From Rhodeus uyekii (Eukaryota > Chordata > Actinopteri > Cypriniformes > Acheilognathidae), in NCBI GenBank assembly GCA_037043235.1, contig JAWRVZ010000016.1, forward strand, positions 3,199,001 through 3,263,000: 64,000 bases of DNA, given 5' to 3'. The notes under the pieces were generated by a model. The model searched no databases and had not been told where the DNA came from. It was given only the letters and a program-made list of their open reading frames with translations. The first letter of the stretch is position 1. Every line of letters starts with the position of its first letter. Shown piece by piece: positions 17,941-30,376 of this stretch. A program made the translations under genes and the position numbers.

Positions 17941-19377
17941 TCTACTCCATTTTTCTTGGAGTGTAGTGTTAGTTAAATAATCAAAGAAACTGGAGAGAAA
18001 GACTCCCTCTTTATACATAGTGTGGCTGTTGCTTCTGCAGAGCCATTATAATGATAGACAAATCCATTTCAGCACAATAAATGAGAAGAGGGGATAGAAA
18101 GAGGTAAGGGTGACATCTTCATTTAATCAACAGCCTTAAAGGCACACTAACAAAACCACACAATCCTCAGTGTCATTTTGAGGGTAAGATCTTAAATGGA
18201 TCATGTAAAGGCTTTGGGCAGCGGTTAGTAATTAAAAAACAAAACATTTGCATACACAGAAATCAACCATTCATGCATGAGCAGTATTAAACACTTTAAA
18301 CTAATGATCTTTAGTTGCTTCCAGGCCAAGCCTATTCTAGCAATGTTTTAACAATTGTTTGTATATTTTGCAATAGCATAAAAAAAACACATAATAAAAT
18401 ACCTATTTTTGTTGGGTTGGGCAATGGAGGTGAGTCCTCAAGGATCACTTGATCTCATGCAAGGACACCATGGAAAGCTGAGTCACCCTGGCTTCCTAAG
18501 CTCCCAGCACCACACTGGAAGCCCCTTTGAATGGTTCCTATTCCTGGGTCTCCATGTTGCCGCCTGTCTGACGTGTCTCTCATCTCTTTCTGGTTCCTTA
18601 CATATTTTCCTAGTGTTTTTCCATTTATATTACACTATGCAAATGCTCCTCTGTCATGTCAAATAATAAACAATATGCTTCTATTAAAAGCATCTGTAAC
18701 CATAAAACAGCTTTTCAAAAAACAAATAGATTTAAACTGTGAATGACTATTATAATTTGCAAAAAGTGCACAGTGAAGAGAACAACTTTTCTTTTCTTTT
18801 TTGCATAAAAACTCAAACACTTTTTGTACTTGACTTTTTTTTTACATATGGTTCAACAGTTTTAATCTGTCACCGAGTATTACCATAAGAAATTTATTTT
18901 TATTATGAAGTAGCTTGAGAGTTATTCAGAAGCTCTCCTCTCAGAATGTTGTTCATCAGTCTTTTACATCAAAGTTTTATTCAAGTATGATTCATTTGTT
19001 ACTGCTGTCAGATTCATATACGCTTTTGACAAAAAAGGGAAATGCGAAAGACAGAAATTGAAACTGAAATGTGCTGATGAGAAGAGCTACTTCCTGTCTG
19101 TCTCTTTCTTTAGCTCTGGTGAAAATACATCTACTGACATCTTACTTATTTGCATTCCGGCTGCAGTGAGTTCATTATGTTTTCAAATTCCAGTTCATAT
19201 CCTGAATTGAATTTGAATTCAAGGAAGTAGGTTGAAATTCAAATACTTACCAATATCTGCTGTAAATAATATTTCCTTTCAGTTTGAAATTACTTGAAAC
19301 AAATAGGGTATTTCCATAATTTGGGATATTAAAAATAGAAATATAGAACCTATAAAAATGTGCTTTTAAATTACATA
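17941..19377. other. Non-coding DNA, no gene seen
   Basis: No element or gene recognised. The 85-codon frame at 18409-18666 has no known domain. Confidence 0.5.
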
Positions 19378-19776
19378 CAGTAATCCCTCGTCACTTCGCG
19401 GTTCAAGTTTCGCGGCCTCAGTGCATCGCGGATTTTTCAAAAATATTCAACGAAAAATAAAAGTAAAAAAATACCGCCATATCGGTAGCTGTATTGAGGA
19501 AAGCAGCGTTGTTTTATCGTAATGTGAGAGAAACGGTTTCCCTGGATGCCAGACAAAGAGAGAAACTCTCTCAGAGGCTTTGTACACACCCACGGGCACA
19601 AAACACGTGATTCCCCTTTTGTTGTTAGCAAACATATACAGTGTATGTACATTTTTATAGCATCCCGATCACTTCATCAAATAAATCGCCATATTGACTG
19701 TTGGTTATTTCGCTCATCAGTTATCTTGACGCTTTTCTGCAACCCCCGAGGACGTCGACATAACCGAATTCCACTG
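19378..19776 (+). mobile_element. pogo/Tigger-like MITE, possibly composite
   Basis: Starts CAGTAATCCCTCGTCACTTC and matches the inverted copy at 1240-1607 through about 19615. The right end near 19776 reads, on minus, ACAGTGGAATTCGGTTATG, a related but different terminus. The segment may therefore be two fused halves. Confidence 0.62.
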
Positions 19777-22462
19777 TATATTATTGGACTTGTAAATTGA
19801 AGTGAACCAGCTTAAATAAATTAATGTGCATGATAATAATAATAATGATGTTTTTTATTATTACAATTATTTTTACTTTTGTGAAATTTTGACCTTTCAG
19901 TTCATTTGAATTCAATTCAATTCTCATTCAACTTTAGCTTGGATGTGTATTAAAGCCAGTTCAATTCAAATTTAGATTCATAAATCGAAAGGAAGACGAT
20001 TCTTGAGGTTGGAATATTGCAGCTTGAGTATTCTGTATTAACAAATCTTCTTCCTCAGTGGATCACTTTCATTCCTCCGAGAGCAGAAGTGGCTTCAAAC
20101 CGAATGGTTAGTGGCCTGTGGTTCAAGGGACCCTCATGTGGTAGAGTCTGGCCAACTGATCTCATCTACGCAAGGGCACTACGGTGCCTGTGATCATAGA
20201 CTTCCTGCTGTCTACTTTCTCCATAACTGCCTTTTCATCATACATTTGTTCTAGCATTCCCTTTCTCCTAGTTGCACATGCTGATTAAAGGCAAACAGGG
20301 CTGGCAGTAGGGCACGTGTCTCACTGCTGGTGTTCAGCCCTGGCCGAGGGAATTTCAAGCATTTACATTCATGAGTCACCGACTGCTTTAAATATTATTT
20401 GCCATTCATTATTCTGAAACAACATACAATTCTCTGCCAAAGAGACATGACTTTTCAGTTCATTCCAATTTAAATGAAAGCTATAAGGTAAATGACATCT
20501 GTCAAACTGAATTCATGCCCTTATAAAAAATGTCTTAAAGTGGTATAAAATAATGCTATGATATTTGAAATTGCATTAAATGATTAACATATTTCTGCAC
20601 TATAGCATTACATAATTCTACAAAGGATACCATATTCCATTACGCAAAAAAAGTACTTTTAATTAGCGTATTGATTCAGTAGACAGCAAAAACATAACTA
20701 AACACCAGATATTATCAGATCGGATTTTGAAAAAGACGTTTGTTGTGTTTTGATTCTCTGTATGCTTATAAGAAAACCAGTGACTTCCAGTAAACTCACT
20801 TCTCTAGCAGTTCAAAGTAACCTCAGACACCTGCATTAAGCTTCAAGTGACATCACTTCCTTCCCAACACTTTTGACAGATTTGGATACAGAAAAAACCC
20901 ACTTGGCAGGATGCAGGGTTTTTCCTTGCAGAAAACTGTGAAAAAAAAAATAGAGAAAGTCAATATCATATGAGTAGGGGGTTTTCAGGGATATGACACC
21001 TGATGAAAAACATTTCTAATTTACTGGAACAGATCAAATTCTTAAAAAATACCAGTCAACTTTATTAATGGTACTGGCTGACAGCTTCAATACAGGCTGG
21101 TGTTCAGCAAGACCCTGATGTGTCAGGGACTCTTTGACAAAACCTGGAGTTATGCTATGCAAAACAGGCAAAATAATAGCCTACATTATGCAGCAAAATG
21201 AATGGATAGTTCATTCAAAAATGAATATTTTCATGTTGTTCATTGCCCTTGAAAAGTAAAACTGTATAATATACTAGGCAAGAGAATAAGAATTGTGTGT
21301 TATGTATAATGTACATGATTTTAATGTGTCAGTCTCATTTAATTGATTTAAGCTCAATGCAGCTGTGATAATGTTGAAAAGAGTTTTGCTGCCCACTACA
21401 GGATGACCTGATGACCTGCCCACTTTTCAGTCTGCTGATTTATGAATACTGGGAGCTATTAAAACATAGTCCTACTATATGTTTTAACAGTATCCAACTC
21501 TTTTTTTCAGTGTGCAAGAGGGAACATTTTAAATTGCATTCTTTTGGTGCTTATACATCAGCCAAGAAACTGCTGTTGAGATGACCCTGAATGATAACAG
21601 ATAGTTAAAAAAAAAAATTATACTCATGACATGACAGTTTTAGTCTATCCCATAAAGCTAAGTAGGATTTTTTTTACAGACCTTTTACACTGTGAAAGTG
21701 TAAAAGCGTTCTTTTGTTTGTTTGTTAAATGTAGAAGCTTTCACAGAAACAGTTTGCAAGGAAACACTCTTCACCCCCCTGAGCAAGTAAACAACTTAGC
21801 AATTTCACTTCAGCATCTTCCACACAAGAGCTATTTGTCTGAATCACCAACTGTCATTCCTAAGCACTACATTTTTCTCTTAAATGTTCAGTTGAAAACA
21901 TGTAAAAATCTTCTCAGTTGTCCTCAGATTTTCCCCAAAGTCAACTTGACATAAAAATGTATGATTTTTTTTAAATATGTGGGACACTGAATTTATGGTG
22001 CATGTTTTTCCACTTTCTTTTTGTTTTTTACTTAAATAAAGAAAAAATCTTTATAATATCTTGCTCACCCTTTACCTTTCTTTTTCACTTTCTTTGAACT
22101 GTATTTATCTGTCTTTTGTCTCAAATTTGTTATTCTGAACAGAAAATCAGCTTTCAAAACTTTATATAAACATAATTTTTCAAGTCTTGAGTGCTTGACA
22201 TGAATCTCCTCATATACCAGTAGTTGTCAAACAATGCTCAGGTCTCCCTTGGGCAAAATGTTAGAAGAATAAGAAACATCAAGTAGCACTCAAGTGACAC
22301 ACTCAAAATACTAAAATATCTTCCTGCAAAAGAGTTTAAGGCGATGTGTGTCATTTTTTAAATACATTTTTTCATAACCCAGCTTAATAGCACAGAAAAC
22401 AGTAAGCCATGCATTAGTTGGTTCCCTAAAAAAAGTGTAGTATAAACACTGTAATTTGTGGC
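19777..22462. other. Non-coding DNA, no gene seen
   Basis: Largely unique sequence. The 20040-20420 stretch is compositionally complex and free of obvious repeats; it is flagged as a possible conserved non-coding element. The frame at 21631-21954 is unsupported. Confidence 0.5.
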
Positions 22463-23942
22463 CAGTGTTAGGTAGTGACTGATTATATTAATCTGGATTA
22501 CACAATCAGATTTCAACTATTAAATACTTATGAATGGATTACATTTTAAAATACTTGTAATCAGAGTACAGTTACTTTTTTTACTGATTACAGGATTACA
22601 TAATATTCTGAAAATGACAGTAAATTATTCCATTTACATTATAATAATAATCTATACATTCCCTATCAAGCATTCAGATTCAACGTTACGTTAGAACTAA
22701 ACTGACAAACTGGGATCCCTACCAAAGCGCCACTATTTCTGCCTCTTCCAACAGCTTGCAACTGTTGGGCGGAGGATTCCTTACTAATTGTGTTAGTTTG
22801 ATTTTTTTAAGAAAAGTCATGCGTTACTTTTGCGTTACTTTTTCTCTGAATGGGCTAGGCTGGGCTTGTTTGTTTGATTTTTTTTTAATAACAAAAAAAT
22901 TATATTTCTGGACAAATGTAAAGGCCCTTGTTGTTATGAATACGAGCTCCGCGCTCCCCTCTCTGGCCACCGGAGGGAGCTCACATATATACTGACGCAC
23001 GCACACACACTACATTTCCCATCATGTAGTTCATTGGACTGATTGTCACACCAGCTGGACACCATTACATGAACTATAAAAGACTCACATGCATGCACAC
23101 ACATGGCGAGGTCTTGATTTACTACGGTTATCATCTGAGCGTTTATATCCCTGTCTGTTTTCCTGTTGCTGATTCTGCTGTTACCCGTGTTTGATTCTGA
23201 TCTGCCTGCCCCGACCTGTGCCTGGATTATTGCTTGTGAATGTTACCTGCCTGTCTTAACTTCCCCGCCTGGATTAACGTACCTGATTTTGTCTGCCTGC
23301 CTTTCTGACACTTGCCTGGAATATCGTTTATGTATGCTCTCTGTTTGTCCTGACCTTCTGCCTGTACGACCATTTTTAATAAAAACAAGCATTTTGATCT
23401 CTGCCTGTGAGTACCAATTGTTACACTTTCACACCAAAATTGAAATAATAAGGCTGAAGGGAATGCAAATTCACGTGTTAAAACCCTAACGCATTAACAC
23501 TCTTACTTTACCAATAAAGTCTAAAAATCTAAAATAATTTTTGTTTATGGTTTAACGGAATCATCAAAGGTCAGCAGCAAGTACATTGGTCAAAGTGAGA
23601 CTAAATGCATGAAAACATGTTTGATCTAACGTTGAATTATTTTTTATGCATTTCACAGATTTTACTCATTTTGCCGAATATTTCGTCTTTTCTTTGTGCA
23701 AGTGAGATTGGTAAATGCTCCCATTTAGTCTAGAACTACAATAACCATCATACTCACACACAATGATTTCTCTTAACATGGGGAAAGGAGATCTGAAGGT
23801 CAATAACTTCCGTTACTTATTTGAAAAAATAACTTGGATATTTTGTTGTAAATTCAAAAGTAATGCATTACTTTACTAGTTACTTGTAACAAGTAATCTG
23901 ATTACGTAAACCAAGTTACTTGTAATGCTTTACCCCAACTGA
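22463..23942 (+). mobile_element. DNA element interrupted by a solo LTR
   Basis: The element starts near AGTGTTAGGTAGTGACTG and ends near TGCTTTACCCCAACTGACAC, with many TTAC/GTAA-rich motifs typical of a non-autonomous fish family. It is split at 22931/23426 by an LTR. Sequence resumes after the LTR in register: AAATGTAAAGGCCCTT before it, TTTCACACC after it. A second copy of the family surrounds the DIRS nest at 28.6-35.3 kb. Confidence 0.7.
22932..23425 (+). mobile_element. Solo LTR nested in the DNA element
   Basis: 494 bp, starting TGTTATGAATACG and ending AATTGTTACA. It has ACTATAAAAG as a TATA-like box and TAATAAAAAC before the end. Flanks CTTGT and CTTTC are consistent with a worn target duplication of CTTTC. 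Confidence 0.75.
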
Positions 23943-24029
23943 CACAGACCCAACCACACATACAACATCAGACCTCTATACTCCAACTATCCGCTCCTAA
24001 TTACCACAATACTAATCACCCTGTCACAT

Positions 24030-24510
24030 GATCATTTATAAATCATTCTAATATGATGATTTGATGCTCAAGAATTTTTTTTCTGTTTCATCTTGAATAG
24101 TGTTAATGTCATGATGCAAAAGAGAACACAGACAAGGAACAACTTCAACAAAGAGTTTATTTAAAGGCAGAGCAGCAGGTGAAGTGAGGAGATGACACAG
24201 CACACTGAAGAGAGAGGAGAGGTGAGTAGAACGGTCTTATCTAAGGATAAAGATGACGAAGACAGGAGTTCTTGGAAAACAATGAGCAGCTGGTAATTCG
24301 TGTATATATCTTGGCAATGAGTCGGGTGTAGGTTCAGGAATGAACGTGTAGACCAGACGGTGAGAGGTGGAGAGAAGGTGGTTTATGAAGGTTAAGAGGA
24401 GAGTAGTTATGTGACACTGGAGACTGGAGTAATGGTGCTGAAAATTCAGGTGTAGTATCACAAGAATAAATTATATTTATATTTATTGAAAAAAAAAACA
24501 GTTATTTTAA
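24030..24510 (+). mobile_element. MITE fragment split by an LTR-like insert
   Basis: The left part (ATCATTCTAATATGATGATT then GCTCAAGAA) and right part (GGAGTAATGGTGCTGAAAAT then TCACAAGAATAAATTA) belong to one widespread fish repeat family. They are separated by 24107-24416, which begins TGTCATGA and ends ATGTGACA like an LTR. Confidence 0.55.
24107..24416 (-). mobile_element. Probable solo LTR
   Basis: 310 bp. On the minus strand it begins TGTCACATAACTACTC and has TTTAAATAAACTC near the far end, suitable as a polyadenylation signal. No clear target duplication (GTTAA on the left, CTGGA on the right). Confidence 0.5.
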
Positions 24511-26196
24511 ATCATTATAGTCCACACTCATGGTGTGTGTGTGTGTGTGTTCAATACTCACTCCTTTGTGTGTGCATTTGGATGGGTGAAATGTTGTTTA
24601 TGATTTCCAAGTACCATACTTTGCCACACATCACATCACTTCACCTTTTTTACAGTATATTTTAACAAAAAGAAATGTAGCCTTGTTGAGCATAGGAAAT
24701 TTCTTTCAAAGACATAAAAATTTAAATCAACGTCAACCTTGAACAACAGTGTAGATCCAGAGAACTTGATGGAACGACAGGAAAATAAATCCCTGCTGAT
24801 TTGATTTTTAAACAGGCTTTCCAGGATTAGACCAATGATAAGGAAAAAGAAGAAGCGTAAAACGGCCTGATTTGAATGTTGCAAACATGAACCATAAAAA
24901 AGGTCTTTAAAAGATCTAACATTTCTGCTTTCCCACAAGAAGGTTGAAAATCAGGTTTGCGATAAATAAGGTCTTGGATAGAGGCAATAACCTTAAAATA
25001 AATTCATATCATATTCTAAAAGTGATAAGCATCACTGAATAATTTGTGAAGCACGAGATGGATTCTGGCAACATGAAGCACAACAAATGCAGTAGATATA
25101 GATGCAGAATTTCTGCTTAGAGGTAAGGGAGAAACAAGAGGGGATGTGAGCAATGTCATTATTTGGAAAAGCAAAATTATTTTAATTATAAATAATAAGT
25201 CATAAAGAATAATAATTAGGTTCGTTTTTTGCAGCTCAAATTTGGTCTTTCATGACGTAAAGTTTAATGTATTTAGTTTAGTTCAATTCCCTGTGTTTTT
25301 GAAGTTTGGAAAAACCAGGTCAGACCTTCTGAAATGTTTTCTTATATGTACAGGAAAACAAAATTCTCTTGCATTTGCATTCAGAACATTTAACAACCTC
25401 TTATCCAGAGCAACATAGAAAAAGCTCTGCAATTTTCACATGTGATGTGAAATCATCTGCATATAATGCTTTTCTGTACATAATGATCACCTAAACAGCT
25501 GAAAATTATACCTCAGAGGTAAACAAAGGAGCAGAGTGCTACAGCATGAGTTTTTAGAGTTAGAGCAAACAAAATGGTCATATTTTAAGACTCAAATGAA
25601 TGTTTTGCTTCAATTGGGAGTTAATAGGATGTTTCTAATTGGCTCTAAACACAGGAGCCAAACATCTGTTGCGAAGAACAGGCCAGTGACACCACGCTGT
25701 CATTTAATGCGCTCACCAAGAGGTCAGAAAATAATTTCAAACATCATAATTCACAGCGAGCCACTTCATGAGCTACAGATACTCTGGGCTCATTGCCAGA
25801 CCAGGAAAACAGTCAACATTGAAAAGAAAATTTCTAAATTTAAAGACACCTTTTGTTATCCACATGTGTTTAAAACAGCCAACACCATACCTGGCAATTA
25901 GTGCAATAAAGAGGTGCACTTAAATATACTGAATTTATAAAGTTTATAGGCACTTATAGTGAAATTAACATTACAGATAATGTACTATGGTGCACTTTGT
26001 AAGCCCAGTTTCACAGACAGGGTTTAGACTAAGCTAGGATTAGGCCTTATTTTAAAGCATGAACAATTTTTTTTCATCACTGTAAAAAAAACACAAAAAA
26101 ACTATTAAATATGTATGCATTTTTGTGATCAAAGATGAGTTTTAAGGTATGCAATATTGACTACAGGGGGACTTTAAATAAATTTTTGTCCCCCCC
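24511..26196. other. Non-coding DNA, no gene seen
   Basis: A (GT)n run lies at about 24534-24550. At 26006-26045 CAGTTTCACAGACAGGG followed by TTAGACTAAGC resembles a short interspersed repeat fragment common in fish. The 121-codon frame at 25536-25901 has no recognised domain; the DNA around it is complex and repeat-free. Confidence 0.5.
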
Positions 26197-27118
26197 CGGG
26201 GGGGTCGGCAACCTTTAATGTTGAAAGAGCCATATTTAAAAAGATAAAATAAATTCAAATATGTCCGGAGCCGCAAAGTTGGGGGGGGCGGTGTGACTAC
26301 TTGATCCGTACCGGAAAAACACGATTGGTACCGCGCATGCGTGAAAACGCGTCTACTTCCTGTCTGAGCTGTGTGAAACAATTTACGGCAGATGTTACTG
26401 ATCAAGTGCTTAAAATGGAGATTAAAATGTGCATAGATGTGATTTTCAAAATCTAAAAACAACAAAGCCAGCAAAAGAGTATGATATTCATTTTGTATTT
26501 TCATATAAATATATGCATAAAATATGTTTAGTAATATACTCTCTCAATTGTTTCGTTTCTTTTCTTTTATTTTCTTTTCCCTTTACTCTTCTATGTAATC
26601 TCAGTAGTATTGTGAAGCAAATTATGTTGTTATGATACAATATTGATGTTATCTTTATGCATGCTTTTTTAAATAAAGCATTTACACACACACACACAAA
26701 GGTAAAATATATCAAGGTGACACAAATTTAATGTAATCAAACTAAATGGTTTACATTTGTTACTCCATTTTGGTAAAGCAGATGTGTACATAAGACTCTG
26801 TGTGTTAGTTTACATATAATATTTAACTTTCAAAAGATAGATTCAACTTATATCAGTTCAGTTAAATGTCTGCATTAAAGAAACACACAAAATAAAGTTA
26901 TTTATTTATTCAATTTTATTCACTCATACATTAATAAATTCCTTCATTCACTCACTCACTCACTCACTCGCTGACCTTTCTTCCGTGGGCGGAGCGATAG
27001 CGGACCGAGCGCGGATAGCGGGACCGCTGCTACAAGTTACGTGCAGGGGATGAGAGAGCCGCAGCATAGGGGTGAAAGAGCCGCATGCGGCTCCGGAGCC
27101 GCGGGTTGCCGACCCCTG
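26197..27118. mobile_element. hAT-type non-autonomous element
   Basis: Ends are inverted: the left reads GGGGTCGGCAACCTTTAATG and the right, on minus, CAGGGGTCGGCAACCCGCGG. This is a typical hAT terminus. No transposase is found in the 0.9 kb. A CACT microsatellite lies at about 26945-26970. The 8-bp target duplication could not be confirmed because of the flanking C/G runs. Confidence 0.72.
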
Positions 27119-27736
27119 CTCTAGGAACTCCAGTGACGCCCAATGGAGCCGCCTAAAAAATTGCATGGTCTGGCAGGAACCAGCACAGGAACCAGAACAG
27201 GAAGCAGCACAGGAACCAGCACGCTAAAACTCCAACTATTGACACAGTTTCCCCTTCTTTTACAAAGTCATGGTCTCTTACACTTAGCCTTTCCTCCCTC
27301 AGAGCTCAGGTCTATCCTATCAGCAGGAGACTCGTCCAAGGGCTGCCGGGTCACAACGCTGTGCTTCTGTACAGTGCGGTGAGTGGAGGTACTAGGCTGT
27401 GGTTGTCCAGAGCGGCGAGGGAGAACCGTTTTAAAGGCCACCTGCTGTTTATCTGGCGCCTGAAACAGCAGGTGCAGTCTCAACAGCACCGCAGAAGAGG
27501 CCAGGAGGCACTAAAGGGGATGCTCTTGTCCCTATCTCTCAGTGATGTAAGTCTCAAACATAGTTGCCTTTCAATGGCCACCAAAGACGCCATTACCCGC
27601 CCGACTGACCCAGCCGCCTCCTTAGAGGCACGGAGGGCCAAGTCTGACACCCTACGGAGCTCAGCAATTGAGTCAGGATCCGCCTGAGCACAACCCTGAC
27701 CCAGATCGCCCAAGAGCTCAGCCTGGTAAGCCTGCA
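27119..27736 (-). pseudogene. DIRS retrotransposon gag fragment
   Basis: On the minus strand 27736-27480 encodes LQAYQAELLGDL, IAELRRVSDLALRASKEAAG and VASLVAIERQLCL-like blocks. These align with the gag of the DIRS element at 33380-34096 (LQAYQAELLGDL, AELRRTVDLSLRATRETA, AALVATERHLWL). Frames break beyond. A short run of GGAACCAGCACA-like tandem units occurs at 27175-27222. Confidence 0.75.
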
Positions 27737-27773
27737 GCGCTATATAAGTAAAGGTGATTTGACTTGACTTGAC
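27737..27773 (+). mobile_element. LINE 3' tail
   Basis: GCGCTATATAAGTAAAGGTG followed by TTTGACTTGACTTGAC is the usual 3' terminus of a fish LINE with a short tandem tail. Only about 37 bp is present, so this is an extremely 5'-truncated insertion inside the DIRS gag fragment. Confidence 0.6.
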
Positions 27774-28599
27774 AACGCACCCATACATGAGAAATGGTTA
27801 TGTGAAAGTGGAACAGAAACAGGAAACTTATGGAAAGAGTTGTTTAACCCGTGAATAATCAGCATTTCTTACAGCATCATAGTGTTTCTTTGTGTCTGAA
27901 GATATCGTTGCACTTCTGATGAAGTATATCATGGTTCTGTGAGTCGATGATGTTAAAGTTGCAGTAACTTTCTTCTCTGTGGATGAAGAAATCATGATGA
28001 ACTTTATCAATGTTAGTATGACTCTGGTATGGTTAATGGATGCACAGAGCTCGGTGAGTTCTCTTTGTCTGTCCTGAAAAGCACATGGCTGGCTGTAGGC
28101 CTTAAGACCTGGGTCAGGCTTGCATGGCCCTGAGGCCATATAGGCCTGCTAATGAAAGGTTTGCAGGCGAGAAATGTAAAGGAAGCGAGATTCAAAGGAA
28201 CAGATGAGATTCAAGGAAGAGAGAGCTGGGTTTTATGCTTTTGGGAATGATCTCTCATCCCAGAGGTCAGTGGCCAATGGTAGCTCAAAAGTTTTGGAAG
28301 GAGAGCTTTACGATCCATTGTCTCAAGCAGAGCATTTACATATGTAACTGGATGCTGCTAAAGGAACTGTTTAAGACTCTTGTAATAATAAGTTACATAA
28401 TAGATATCAACATATAATATACATAATCATGCAAGTCATCAAAATACGAATTTGTAGATATACCTCAATATACATTCAATATTAAAAACAGTAAAAATAC
28501 TCAATGTCCTGGAATGATGCATGTTCATTCATAGTATGGATTATTATCACAGTGTTGTCTTCATGGATGTCATGTTCACTCTCTAGTTTCCCTTTTTGT
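27774..28599. other. Non-coding DNA, no gene seen
   Basis: No recognised gene. The 103-codon minus frame at 27828-28139 has no known domain. Confidence 0.5.
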
Positions 28600-29273
28600 T
28601 AACTATAACAAATAACTGTCCTGTTCAGTCCAGACTTTTTTCAAGCAACTAGTAAAATAACGCATTACTTTTAAATTTACGACAAAAAGCTTGAATTACT
28701 TTTTCCCATTTATTGACTGACTGCTCTCCTGTCCTCATGTTGAGAGAAATCTGAAGTAAGTGCAGATTAGCTGTGTGTAAACATGAAGTTACTGTAGTTC
28801 TAGACTAAATGTAAGCATATCACAAAAAAGCTTCAGTATCAAAATCAGAATTCAATGAAAGTCTCCAGTAATTAAATACTTTTAATCAATTCTATTTTCT
28901 GCATTCCAGAATGGTAACACAGCTGAATGGTTTGTTTGACCTCTGCCCTCTACTGTACAGGTGTGAATTTGCATCTCCTAAATTTTTTATATGAAATGGC
29001 CTTTACAATTGGCCAAAAATGCAACATTTTGTTATTAAAAACAAACAAACATCTCAGGTTTCGTATTTAACCACAGTTCCCTGAGAGGGAACGAGACGCT
29101 GCTTTTAAATGCTAGGGGAATGCCTTGGAATGTAGTCTTGTGAAGCACTGATGAAATCAATCGAATGATTGTGGAACGATCATTGCGGATGGGTGACGTC
29201 ATGATCATAAAAGGGCGCCGGAGATAGCCAGTCATCAAGAAATGTACCTTAGAATTTATATGCCTTGGGAAAC

Positions 29274-29462
29274 TCATTGGGAATGATAGTGCTGTGTCCA
29301 AACAAATGGAAAAAGGGTGACAGAGCTGGGCCAATGAGGAAGTCTCTGAAACAGGTAAACCTTCCCCCCAGAGGAGAACCTGGAGGGCTTCGTGGCTGGA
29401 GATGTGGGAAAGATCTTCAGGAAGAAGGTGACAAACCAGTCCTCAGATCTGATTTGAGACAC
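29274..29462 (-). pseudogene. Outer DIRS reverse transcriptase fragment
   Basis: 62 codons containing EDWFVTFFLK (usual DIRS form DWFVTIDLKDAY), SRFSSGGKVYLFQRLPHWPS (usual FRGKVYQFRVLPFGLS). The catalytic Asp of RT motif A is lost. Confidence 0.65.
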
Positions 29463-29978
29463 AATCTGTTTTCAGTGTTTGTGTTCAAAATTTTAGTGCA
29501 TTACTGAGCGATTAGAAGACGCCAATCTCAATTGGCCACAAACCCCATCCCTCCCAAGCCTACTGCTGCCAGACGGTACAATGAGTAGAGAATAGAGAAT
29601 AGAACCAGAGTAGAATGACCCGTATGTCTTGGTGGGCAGTGCCGGGGATTTATACTCGATGCTGGGATGGACTCAAGCAGGAAAAATTAATCTAAATTGC
29701 TTTAAAAAAATTTTTTTAGGATTAGCATCCTTGCTCTCGGCAGCCATATTTTGTATGTTTGGCCGCAAGACAGTGTTTTACCTGGTCAGAAGAAACCACC
29801 CTATAGTGTGCCTCCGGAACCAGGCATTGGCACTCAGATCTGCCAGGTAAGGGCTGAGATGGGGCAGAGCCCGTCTTAAACCCCGCTGCAAGAGCCAAAT
29901 GTTTTTATGTCATGTGAACCCTGGAACAAAGAACGCCGCTGAGCCTTGGCAACAGCGGGATCCGAGCCCTGAGAAAAA

Positions 29979-30200
29979 CGTCTCGGGTTACGAATGTAAC
30001 CCTGGTTCCCTGAGGGGAACGAGACACTGCGTCAAAGCGCTAGGGGAAGTAGTCTTCCTCGGTCACGTGAAGATCTGTGCAACCAATGAGAGACGAACGC
30101 GTGTGAATGCGTCACTGCCGGCGATTGCCGGTGACGTCATGAGGAAGAGCATAAGAGCGCGTCTGAAACCCGGGCGCATCAGCATGAATGTCTGAAGCGG
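29979..30200 (+). repeat. DIRS left inverted terminal repeat
   Basis: Starts CGTCTCGGGTTACG, then GGTTCCCTGAGGGGAACGAG, the usual fish DIRS end. It pairs with the right repeat from AAAGCGCTAGGGGAAGTAGT through AAACCCGGGCGC. Contains GTGACGTCATG and a CATAAGAGC box. Confidence 0.85.
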
Positions 30201-30231
30201 GCACGGAGGCGCAAGGAGCTGAGGCAAAGAC

Positions 30232-30326
30232 GCAGCATCTCGTTCCCCTCAGGGAACCAGGGTTACATTCGTAACCCGAGACGTTCCCTTTCAGGGAACT
30301 CGAGCTGCGTCAAAGCGCTAGGGGAA
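30232..30326. repeat. DIRS internal complementary region
   Basis: First half (CATCTCGTTCCCCTCAGGGA...CGTAACCCGAGACG) is the reverse complement of the left outer end. The second half (TTCCCTTTCAGGGAACTCGA...CAAAGCGCTAGGGG) is the reverse complement of the right outer end. This junction templates closure of the circular DIRS intermediate in the accepted model. Confidence 0.85.
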
Positions 30327-30376
30327 CGCTATACCAACGCCACCTCAGCGACGCCGGCATCCGGGTGTGTCCCAGC

